This document shows positions 42,887 to 49,620 of a stretch of DNA of 63,376 nucleotides, one piece after another; positions within the stretch are counted from its first letter, which is position 1; every line of letters begins with the position of its first letter. The notes under the pieces were generated by a model. It saw only the letters and a list, made by a program, of their open reading frames with translations. It made no database searches and was not told the origin of the DNA. Source of the stretch: Pseudomonadota bacterium (GTDB lineage Bacteria; Pseudomonadota; Gammaproteobacteria; Steroidobacterales; Steroidobacteraceae); assembly GCA_023417315.1 (NCBI GenBank), contig JAEZFW010000062.1, positions 1-63,376 of the forward strand. The letters are read 5' to 3'. Both the position numbers and the translations under genes were made by a program.

Positions 42887-43501
42887 TCATTGTCTCTCAT
42901 CTAATGCGAGTCGCACGCCGAGGGCGATGAAGACGCTGCCGGTCAGCCAGCGAAACGCGCGGTCCACACGACCGCCTTGCAGCCAGCGTCGCGCAGACGA
43001 TGCAAGACACGCCACGGCGACATTGACGATCGTGCCCGAGATGTTGAAGAGGCAGCCGAGCAGCACGATCTGCCATGCGACCGAGCCACGCGTCGGATCC
43101 GTGAACTGCGGGAGGAAGGCCAAGAAGAAGAGTGCGACCTTCGGATTCAGCAAGTTGGTAATCATCCCTTGCCGAAAGATCGCCCACTCGTTCGCCGGTA
43201 GCAGGGACAGCGACAATGCGTTCGTTCCATCCGAACGCAGCGCTTGGATGCCGAGCCAAATCAGATAAGCCGCACCCGCATAGCGGACGATGTCATACGC
43301 GATCGGCACCGCATGTAAGAGCGCGGCGAGCCCGGAAGCAATCAGAACCGTATGCACGACCGAACCTGCAGCGATTCCAAATGCCGAAATGATTCCGGCA
43401 CGTCGCCCCTGCGTCAGACTACGCGTCGACACGTACAGCATGTCCGGCCCAGGCGCGAGATTCAGCGCGAGAGCGGCAGTGAGGAAGAGAGCAAAGCTCA
43501 T
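42887..43501 (-). CDS. LysE/RhtB family exporter
   Basis: The 204-residue inner-membrane protein has six predicted helices and the family start FALFLTAALALNLAPGPDMLYV, in which the N-x-APGPD-like box is diagnostic. LysE/RhtB proteins export amino acids or homoserine lactones. Its ATG abuts a period-9 repeat, and no Shine-Dalgarno sequence is seen; the bases upstream on the coding strand read ACCTCC, the opposite of a ribosome-binding site. It ends close to the diguanylate cyclase stop (convergent). Confidence 0.9.
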   Translation of the reverse strand: MSFALFLTAALALNLAPGPDMLYVSTRSLTQGRRAGIISAFGIAAGSVVHTVLIASGLAALLHAVPIAYDIVRYAGAAYLIWLGIQALRSDGTNALSLSLLPANEWAIFRQGMITNLLNPKVALFFLAFLPQFTDPTRGSVAWQIVLLGCLFNISGTIVNVAVACLASSARRWLQGGRVDRAFRWLTGSVFIALGVRLALDERQ

Positions 43502-43596
43502 GTGATGGAGGTGATGTAAGTGATGGAAGTGACGGCGGGCAGAGCAGGCAGCATCTTACCTACATCACTTACATCACCTCCATCACTTACGTCACT
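43502..43596. repeat. Period-9 inverted-arm element
   Basis: The left arm, 43502-43535, repeats GTGATG plus three variable bases about four times. The right arm, about 43556-43596, carries the reverse complement (CATCAC/CATCACNNN). They flank a 20-bp centre. The element fills the gap between the lysE-like start and the acetyltransferase stop, overlapping the latter. Confidence 0.85.
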
Positions 43597-44080
43597 CGCT
43601 CGCGCTTTGCGCAAGGCGCCTGAGCGCCTCGCCCGTCACGCGATACATCGTCCACTCATCGAGCGCCTCGGCGCCCAAGCCCTTGTAGAAGTCGATCGCG
43701 CGTTGATTCCAATCCAGCACCGACCACTCGAAGCGACCGCAATCCCGCTCGACCGCGATGCGCGCGAGATGACGCAGCAGCGCCGCCCCGCATCCGGCGC
43801 CGCGATACTTCGGGCGAACGTACAAGTCCTCGAGATACACGCCGGGCTTGCCGAGGAAGGTGGAAAAGTTGTGGAAGAACAGCGCGAAGCCGGCGACCTC
43901 GCCATTCTTGCGCGCAAGCACGACCTCGGCGGCACGTCGCAAGAAGAGTGCGTCGTGCAACTGCTCTTCCGTCGTCGTCACTTGATCCAGCAAGCGCTCG
44001 AATTCGGCAAGCTCGCGAATCAACGTGAGGATCGTCGGCGTGTCTTGAGGTGTGGCAGCAGTGATTTGAATCGTGTCCAT
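43592..44080 (-). CDS. GNAT acetyltransferase (diamine/spermidine-type)
   Basis: The 162-residue protein starts at ATG 44080 and matches the SSAT/diamine-acetyltransferase group: ILTLIRELAEFERLLDQV, FFHNFSTFLGKPGVYLEDLYVRP, then the acetyl-CoA loop KYRGAGCGAALLRHLA, and FEWSVLDWNQRAIDFYKGLGA. Polyamine-like substrates are probable but not proven. The upstream in-frame ORF to 44233 is repeat sequence and is rejected. The stop codon lies inside the right arm of the period-9 element. Confidence 0.85.
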   Translation of the reverse strand: MDTIQITAATPQDTPTILTLIRELAEFERLLDQVTTTEEQLHDALFLRRAAEVVLARKNGEVAGFALFFHNFSTFLGKPGVYLEDLYVRPKYRGAGCGAALLRHLARIAVERDCGRFEWSVLDWNQRAIDFYKGLGAEALDEWTMYRVTGEALRRLAQSASE

Positions 44081-44089
44081 GAGTCGACC

Positions 44090-44376
44090 GTGACGGGTGA
44101 CGGGTGACGGGTGACGGGTGCGCAAGCATGAATCGCGGCGTGGACGAGTCAAGTCATTCATGAACGCGCGAAGGTGCGCTGAGCCATCCCGACGGCATCC
44201 ACTCTGACGTCGTGGCATCCACTCTGGCGTCATCCCGATGTAGATCGGGATTCAGGTCTGCTCTGGATCCCGGCCTCCGCCGGGACGACGCCTTAAACGG
44301 ATAGGGATGGCGGCCACCCCAAGTGACGAGGCTGTAGCTCGTCACTCGTCATGCGCACACGTCACACGTCACCTCC
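44090..44376. repeat. Heptamer array, REP-like palindromes and inverted arm
   Basis: The 380-bp gap upstream of the GcvA-like gene has no gene. It contains a heptamer array of GGGTGAC at 44090-44121, and an 18-bp direct repeat GGCATCCACTCTG(A/G)CGTC at about 44194-44231. Two REP-like hairpins are present: TCCCGAT..ATCGGGA (44232-44251) and GGATCCCGGC..GCCGGGA (44265-44285). A GTCAC-rich right arm follows at 44341-44376, roughly inverted to the first. Confidence 0.75.
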
Positions 44377-44462
44377 CCAACATCTTCCATTCTTAACGCA
44401 ATCGATATATTTTGTGCCTCAAGGGCTTACGCCATACCGATCAGATGCAGAAAAAGTGAAAG

Positions 44463-45413
44463 ATGTCTGACGGGACGAAACTGCCGCTGAACGCGCTTCG
44501 AGCTTTCGAAGCGGTGGCTGCGCACTTGAGCTTTACGGGCGCGGCACAGTCGTTGAACGTCACGACCGCGGCGGTCAGCTCCCATATCAAGTTGCTGGAA
44601 GAGTTCTTGGAGACGCCCCTCTTCGTTCGACACAGTCGCTCCGTACGCCTCACTCCACAGGGTGCCCGTCTGCTGCCGGGTGTTCAGCGCGGCTTCGGCG
44701 AGCTCACCCGAGCGGTCGATCAGTTGCGGCAGGATCGCAGCACCGGCTTGCTCAATATCAGCTTGCTTGGCTCCTTCCTTCAGAAATGGCTGTTGCCGCG
44801 CCTCAGCGACTTCTACCAAAAGCATCCTGAGGTCGACCTGCGCTTCAGCGCGAGCCGCGAGTTGGTGGATTTCATGCACACCGACTTCCATGCCGCCGTT
44901 CGGTATGGCGGCGGGAATTGGCCCGATTTGCGTGCCGAGAAGATGCTCGACGATTGGGTCTTCCCGGTGACGAGTCCGGCGCTGCTCGCGAAGCTGGGTG
45001 AAATCAACACGATCGGCGATCTGAATAAGTATCCGCTGCTACACAGCGCGAGCGAGCCTTGGGTCGATTGGCTGCGTCGCGTGGGAGGCGATACGACGCG
45101 CGTCGAACGAGGACCTGTGCTCGATGACTCCGCATCGTTGCTCGCCGCCGCCGAGCAAGGCCACGGGCTCGCGCTCGCGCGCTGGTCTCTGGTCGCGGGC
45201 GACCTTGCCGCTGGGCGGCTCGTGCGACCGTCTGTTCAGAGTGTCAGACAGCACAACGCGTATTACTTCGTCGCACCTGCGCATCATTTCGAGGTTCCGA
45301 AGGTCATTCATTTTCGCGATTGGCTCCGAGATGTGTGCAGCGAGTTCCCGCCACCTGAAGGTGAGAAGCTGGAGCCGGAGGATTCAGTTGGATCCTCGCA
45401 TCCGCAAGGATGA
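44463..45413 (+). CDS. LysR-family regulator (GcvA-like)
   Basis: The 316-residue protein has the N-terminal winged HTH (LPLNALRAFEAVAAHLSFTGAAQSL, then TTAAVSSHIKLLEEFL) and a substrate-binding domain. Its start and motifs resemble the GcvA/amino-acid-responsive branch. The last residues, GSSHPQG, and the stop are encoded by a REP-like palindrome (from about 45388), so the original C-terminus was probably altered by the repeat. It reads towards the terminator at 45577. Targets are unknown. Confidence 0.87.
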   Translation: MSDGTKLPLNALRAFEAVAAHLSFTGAAQSLNVTTAAVSSHIKLLEEFLETPLFVRHSRSVRLTPQGARLLPGVQRGFGELTRAVDQLRQDRSTGLLNISLLGSFLQKWLLPRLSDFYQKHPEVDLRFSASRELVDFMHTDFHAAVRYGGGNWPDLRAEKMLDDWVFPVTSPALLAKLGEINTIGDLNKYPLLHSASEPWVDWLRRVGGDTTRVERGPVLDDSASLLAAAEQGHGLALARWSLVAGDLAAGRLVRPSVQSVRQHNAYYFVAPAHHFEVPKVIHFRDWLRDVCSEFPPPEGEKLEPEDSVGSSHPQG

Positions 45414-45566
45414 CGCACCAAACGGCGTCTCTTCTTCGTTCGTCACCCTCGCGAAGGCGAGGGCCTATCAGGAACGGAATCTGGAGCGGACTTAGGATAG
45501 ATCCTCGCCTTTGCGAGGACGACGAACCTGGAACTGTCCGTCACCCTCGCGAAGACGAGGGCCCAT
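45388..45566. repeat. Cluster of four REP-like palindromes
   Basis: Copies with the core CCTCGCGAAGGCGAGG or its inverse lie at about 45388-45413, 45440-45467, 45498-45523 and 45538-45566, in alternating orientation. The first overlaps the end of the LysR gene. They belong to the same family as the pair at 7765-7913. Confidence 0.85.
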
Positions 45567-45576
45567 CTTGATCAAC

Positions 45577-45609
45577 GACGGGGACAAACCTTCGAGCTTT
45601 GTCCCCGTC
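45577..45609. terminator. Bidirectional hairpin terminator
   Basis: A perfect 12-bp stem (GACGGGGACAAA / TTTGTCCCCGTC) with a 9-base loop lies between the convergent LysR and DoxX genes. The AAA/TTT edges of the stem suit termination in both directions, although no long U-run follows. Confidence 0.65.
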
Positions 45610-45640
45610 CTTCGCTGACCTCGTCATACCTGCCCACACC

Positions 45641-46066
45641 TCAAGCCGTTGCAGTCGTGCTCGGCGTACGGACTTCGATGGTGCGTCGCTCCGACGCCGG
45701 CGCCTGCAATGCGACGACCAGGCTGATCACGATCAGATACAGCGGATATTCCCAGCCACCATTCGTGTTGCTGAACACCCAGCCGTTGCCGATGTGCGCC
45801 CACGTCGCGCCCGCGAGCACGGGAATCAGACCAAGTGCGACGATGCGGGTTTGAATGCCGAGGACGAGCAGCACGCCACCGATCGCTTCCGCCGCGAACA
45901 CGACGTATGCGAGATAAGCCGGCAGGCCAATCGACGCGAAGTACTCCGCGGTACCTGCGAGCGAGTACATAAAGAACTTCAATATCACGCTGTGTGCGAT
46001 GTACATGACCCCGAGCGACACACGCAAGACAGTCGCTCCGAGACGGTTTGAATCTAAGTTGAACAT
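45641..46066 (-). CDS. DoxX-family membrane protein
   Basis: The 141-residue protein has four predicted membrane helices and the family pattern RVSLGVMYIAHSVILKFFMY, SIGLPAYLAYVVFAAEAIGGVLLVLG, then WAHIGNGWVFSNTNGGWEYPL. DoxX-like proteins are inner-membrane components linked to thiosulfate oxidation or redox stress. The upstream extension to 46192 is repeat-like and rejected. The rhodanese gene lies 184 bp upstream on the same strand; a sulfur-related pair is plausible. Confidence 0.85.
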   Translation of the reverse strand: MFNLDSNRLGATVLRVSLGVMYIAHSVILKFFMYSLAGTAEYFASIGLPAYLAYVVFAAEAIGGVLLVLGIQTRIVALGLIPVLAGATWAHIGNGWVFSNTNGGWEYPLYLIVISLVVALQAPASERRTIEVRTPSTTATA

Positions 46067-46250
46067 TTGAGTCTCCGAAACAGATTGTGGAAACCGAAAG
46101 CCGACCCCTGTCGGCAGGAAAGCCTCCGGCAGGAAAGACGCGCTATCGGACGTCATGAGAGCCTCCCGGCAAGACAGAACACGAGGCATCAACCCTTCGC
46201 CTTCTGTCCTGCCGTTAGGCTTTCGTGCCGAAGGCTTTCCGCGCGACCGT

Positions 46251-46619
46251 TTACGCCGCGCTCTGAATGGGCAACTGATTCTTCTCCCACGCCTCGAATC
46301 CGCCTTCCATTTCGACGACCGGAATGCCGGCCGATGCGAACTCGACTGCCGCGGCTGCGGCGAGCTTGCAGGTTTGGCTGTAGCAATAGATCACTGCCGT
46401 GCGATCCTTCGTCAGACCTGCGAGCGTGTGCCACTTGCCTTGTGGCAGATTGATCGCTCCGGGGATGTGCCCAGCTTTGTAGTCGCTCGGCAGCCGCACA
46501 TCGACGATCGTGATGGGCTCATTGCGTTTGATCTGACCGTCCAACTCGTACGGGCCGGTCACGTATGCCAGCTTCTGCGCGAAGTACTCGCGCGCCTGGC
46601 GGGTATCCTGTTTCAACAT
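46251..46619 (-). CDS. Rhodanese-domain protein
   Basis: The 122-residue single rhodanese domain has TIVDVRLPSDYKAGHIPGAINLP, the CH2A-like entry, and the active-site loop VIYCYSQTCKLA with the catalytic Cys (first of YCYSQTC). It probably transfers or handles sulfane sulfur, or binds other thiols. It is divergent from the LysR gene at 46892, which is a candidate regulator, and probably in line with doxX. Confidence 0.88.
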   Translation of the reverse strand: MLKQDTRQAREYFAQKLAYVTGPYELDGQIKRNEPITIVDVRLPSDYKAGHIPGAINLPQGKWHTLAGLTKDRTAVIYCYSQTCKLAAAAAVEFASAGIPVVEMEGGFEAWEKNQLPIQSAA

Positions 46620-46730
46620 GACTATCTACCTCTCGATTCCGGCGAACACCATGTCCGCCGTGGATCGATAAGGTAGAAGCACACCGGCCATTGATCATGG
46701 GGGTGGGGGGAATGGGATTTATGCCCCGAG

Positions 46731-46886
46731 CGGCTAACTGGCCAACTGGCAACTGGCGACCGGCCAGATAAGATGTACCTAGGCCTCACTAAACACAGGC
46801 CGGCCCACGCATGGTCGTTGCAACGCGTATCGCTACGGCTCGTTCTCTGTCTGGCCAGAAACCAGTGGCCAGTTAGCCAGTTGCCC
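46731..46886. repeat. Period-7/8 inverted-arm element
   Basis: The left arm, 46731-46766, is built of (A)ACTGGC-type units. The right arm, 46851-46886, is the reverse complement (GCCAGTT). The 84-bp centre lies in the promoter region between the rhodanese and LysR genes; the right arm ends 5 bp before the LysR ATG. Confidence 0.85.
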
Positions 46887-46891
46887 ATAAG

Positions 46892-47797
46892 ATGAACTCC
46901 CTCACCGAGATCGCGATCTTCGTCAAAGTCGTCGAGCTTTCGAGCTTCACTGCCGCAGCGGAGGCGCTCGAGATGTCGCAGCCGGTCGTGAGTAAGGCGG
47001 TGACCCGGCTCGAAGAAAAGCTGGGCGCGCGTTTGCTCAACCGCACGACGCGGCGGTTGAGCCTGACGGAAGCCGGATCAGAGTTGTATCGGCGTAGCGT
47101 TCGTGCGCTCACCGAGATCGAGGATGCCGAGCTCGAAGTAGCGCGCTTCCAAACGGAGCCGCGCGGGACGCTGCGCGTCTCGGCCCCGACTTCCTTCAGC
47201 ATTCTGCACTTAGGCCCGGCTCTGCAAACGTTCACCGAACGTTACCCAGGCGTGACGGTCGAGATGCACTTAGACGATCGGCAGATCGATCTTGTCGAGG
47301 AAGGATTTGATCTAGCGATTCGCATTGCGCGATTGCAGGATTCCGCGCTCGTCGCCCGCAAGCTTGCACCCTGTCGTCAGGTGGTGTGCGCATCTCTTTC
47401 TTATATATCCAAGCGCGGCATGCCGGAGCGACCCGAAGATCTGCTCGAGCACAGCTGCATCGTCTACTCGCTCCTCAGCACACCACGTGAGTGGCGTTTC
47501 ACGGATGCAGCCGGAGAAACGCACGTCGTACCAATTCACGGTGCACTGACTTCGAACAACGGGCTGCTCAACCGCGCCGCTGCGATCGCAGGAGCGGGCA
47601 TCGTGCTGCTCCCCGCGTTCTATATTGGTGAAGAGCTTCGTTCCGGCCAGCTCAAAGCGGTGCTGAGCGACTTCAAAGCGATCGATCTAGGCATCTACGC
47701 AGTCTATCCCGAGCGTCGCAATCTCACGCCCAAGGTTCGCGCGTTCGTAGATTTCCTCGCCGCGACGCTGGGGCCGGTGCCGCCGTGGGAGCGCTGA
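46892..47797 (+). CDS. LysR-family transcriptional regulator
   Basis: The 301-residue protein has a full LysR HTH (LTEIAIFVKVVELSSFTAAAEAL, then QPVVSKAVTRLEEKLGARLLNRTTRRLSLTEAG described in part) and a type-2 periplasmic-binding-like effector domain. It resembles the large LysR clade with S/T-rich AP/TSF linker (LRVSAPTSFS). It is divergent from the rhodanese-doxX genes and lies upstream of the nitrate operon. No Shine-Dalgarno is visible because the repeat arm abuts the start. Target unknown. Confidence 0.87.
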   Translation: MNSLTEIAIFVKVVELSSFTAAAEALEMSQPVVSKAVTRLEEKLGARLLNRTTRRLSLTEAGSELYRRSVRALTEIEDAELEVARFQTEPRGTLRVSAPTSFSILHLGPALQTFTERYPGVTVEMHLDDRQIDLVEEGFDLAIRIARLQDSALVARKLAPCRQVVCASLSYISKRGMPERPEDLLEHSCIVYSLLSTPREWRFTDAAGETHVVPIHGALTSNNGLLNRAAAIAGAGIVLLPAFYIGEELRSGQLKAVLSDFKAIDLGIYAVYPERRNLTPKVRAFVDFLAATLGPVPPWER

Positions 47798-47807
47798 CAT
47801 CCAGCGC

Positions 47808-47974
47808 GTGGCCACTGGCCAACTGGCTACTGGCCAGAACAAGAGATCGAGCCGATTTCGTGATGAATCGCGAGTCTACTGAGCAGAGCGTAGGAACTCG
47901 CAAAACATGCGCGCGCGGCTGAGCGCGATCGTTCTTATCGGGCCAATTGCCAGTTGGCCAGTAGCCCGTTGGCC
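47808..47974. repeat. Period-7/8 inverted-arm element
   Basis: The left arm, 47808-47838, has units of CTGGCCAA/CTGGCTA. The right arm, 47941-47974, has the inverse (TTGGCCAGTA). The roughly 100-bp centre is non-coding. The element begins 11 bp after the LysR stop. Its unit is close to that of the element at 46731-46886. Confidence 0.85.
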
Positions 47975-48035
47975 GTGCAGCGCTACTTCGTAGCGCTGCA
48001 CCAGTTTGACGTCCCATCTTCGCGCACTCGCACCA
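47975..48035. promoter_or_regulatory. 27-bp palindrome and NtrC-like half-sites upstream of nitrate operon
   Basis: GTGCAGCGCTAC and its exact reverse complement flank TTC at 47975-48001. TGCACCA at 47997-48003 and GCACCA at 48030-48035 resemble NtrC half-sites. They lie 52-112 bp upstream of the sigma-54 promoter, a normal enhancer distance. The palindrome could instead be a hairpin terminator for the LysR gene, but no T-run follows. Confidence 0.5.
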
Positions 48036-48086
48036 CGCACGCGCATCATGAGTGATCAATACTGCGTAAGTCGCTGATCTTTTTCG

Positions 48087-48102
48087 TGGCATATCGCTTG
48101 CA
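48087..48102 (+). promoter_or_regulatory. Sigma-54 promoter of nitrate assimilation operon
   Basis: TGGCATATCGCTTGCA matches the TGGCAC-N5-TTGCA consensus with exact GG-GC spacing. It lies 33 bp before the start of the narK-like gene and should depend on RpoN and an activator such as NtrC. Confidence 0.8.
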
Positions 48103-48134
48103 TTACTGCTCCGGCACAAGAACGGAGCGGGCGA

Positions 48135-49487
48135 ATGGAAGGTCGAGCGACACGCATTGAGCTGACGAATTTCTCCACGATACCGATGCGCGCTTTCCAC
48201 ATGACGTGGATGGCGTTCTTCGTTTGCTTCTTCGCCTGGTTCGCCGTCGCGCCGCTGATGCCGCTCATTCGCGAAGATCTCGGGCTGAATAAAGATCAGA
48301 TCGCCAACATCAACATCGCTGCCGTCTGCGTCACGATCTTCGTCCGTCTGCTGATCGGACCGCTTTGCGATCGCTTTGGCGCACGTCTCACCTATACCTG
48401 GCTGCTTGCGTTGGGCGCCATACCCGTCGTCGCCATCGCGTTCGCGCAGAGCTACGAGGTCTTTCTATTCTGGCGATTGTGCATCGGCGCGATCGGGGCA
48501 TCGTTCGTCGTCACCCAGTTTCATACCTCGACGATGTTCGCACCGAACGTTGTTGGCGCCGCGAATGCGACAACGGCGGGTTGGGGCAATGCAGGCGGCG
48601 GCGCGACTCAGGCGATCATGCCGCTCGTCGTCACCGCGTTGCTTGCGCTCGGCTTGGAGAAAGCGATGGGCTGGCGGGTAGCCATGATCGTGCCGGGCCT
48701 GCTGATGTTGCTCATGGCGTACGCCTACTATCGATTCACGAAAGACACACCCAACGGCAACCTGCGCGAGCTCGCTGAGAAACGCGGAAACGCTGCGAGC
48801 TCGAAAGGCTGGCAATCGTTCGCCGCGGCTGCACGCGACTATCGCGTGTGGATGCTCTTCATCACTTACGCCGCGTGCTTCGGCGTGGAGCTCACCATTC
48901 ACAATCTCGCTGCCGTCTACTTCGTCGATCACTTCTCGCTCTCGCTCACGACCGCGGGTGTCTATGTCGGCTCCTTCGGTTTGCTCGCGCTCTTCGCACG
49001 CGCACTCGGCGGCATCGCATCCGACCGTCTTGCACATCGGCGCGGCCTCGAAGCGCGGGTCACACTGCTGTTCGCGCTCATTCTTGCTGAAGGACTCGGA
49101 TTGATCGTCTTCTCGCAGATGCCGACCGCAGGTGTCGCGCTCATAGCACTTCTCATCTTCGGCTTGTTTACCCACATGGCCTGCGGCGCGACCTACAGTC
49201 TCGTCCCCTTCATCAATCGCAAGGCGCTCGGGGGTGTCGCAGGAATCATCGGCGCCGGTGGAAACGTAGGGGCGGTCGCCGCCGGGTTCCTCGTGAAGGC
49301 CACGAGCACGACTCAATACGCGCTGTTCCTGCTCGGCGCGATCGTCGCCGCAACCGCGATCTGCGCCCTGGCCGTGCGCTTCACGACCGAACAGAAGGAC
49401 GAAGAGCGTCGCTTGTACGAGGACGCGCTCAACGCCCGAGCGCGCGCGGATGCACCGCCGAGCGGGGCGGATGTAGTGACACCTTGA
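48135..49487 (+). CDS. Nitrate/nitrite MFS transporter (NarK/NasA type)
   Basis: The 450-residue protein has 12 predicted membrane helices. It carries the nitrate signature around residues 155-170 (NATTAGWGNAGGGATQAIMP) and a second one near 370 (AGIIGAGGNVGAVAAGFLV), both diagnostic of the NNP family, and conserved Arg residues in helices 2 and 8. It should import nitrate for the assimilatory enzymes encoded downstream. GGAG precedes the ATG. The C-terminus is Arg/Glu-rich and cytoplasmic. It is first gene of the operon narK-like, nirB, nirD-reductase, nasA. Confidence 0.93.
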   Translation: MEGRATRIELTNFSTIPMRAFHMTWMAFFVCFFAWFAVAPLMPLIREDLGLNKDQIANINIAAVCVTIFVRLLIGPLCDRFGARLTYTWLLALGAIPVVAIAFAQSYEVFLFWRLCIGAIGASFVVTQFHTSTMFAPNVVGAANATTAGWGNAGGGATQAIMPLVVTALLALGLEKAMGWRVAMIVPGLLMLLMAYAYYRFTKDTPNGNLRELAEKRGNAASSKGWQSFAAAARDYRVWMLFITYAACFGVELTIHNLAAVYFVDHFSLSLTTAGVYVGSFGLLALFARALGGIASDRLAHRRGLEARVTLLFALILAEGLGLIVFSQMPTAGVALIALLIFGLFTHMACGATYSLVPFINRKALGGVAGIIGAGGNVGAVAAGFLVKATSTTQYALFLLGAIVAATAICALAVRFTTEQKDEERRLYEDALNARARADAPPSGADVVTP

Positions 49488-49607
49488 GTGCGACTCAAGG
49501 TGCAGTGATGAAAGTGATACAGGTGATGAAAGTGATGTAGGCAAGAACGGAAGAGCGGCCATTCTGGCCTTCGTCACTTCCTTCTCTTGCATCACCTCCA
49601 TCACACA
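49481..49607. repeat. Hairpin at narK stop followed by period-9 inverted-arm element
   Basis: A perfect 9-bp hairpin (ACCTTGAGT/ACTCAAGGT, 3-base loop) at 49481-49501 contains the stop of the transporter gene. It is followed by a period-9 array, GTGATG plus three bases, at 49505-49540. An inverted arm (CATCAC units) lies at about 49570-49607. The hairpin could attenuate transcription into nirB. Confidence 0.75.
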
Positions 49608-49620
49608 CGGAGTGCTAGAA

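Noticed and set aside
45388..45566. Possible CRISPR or integron attC cluster downstream of the LysR gene
   Set aside because: The copies alternate orientation, vary in spacing and contain self-complementary cores, as expected for REP-like elements; no cas genes or integron integrase are nearby.
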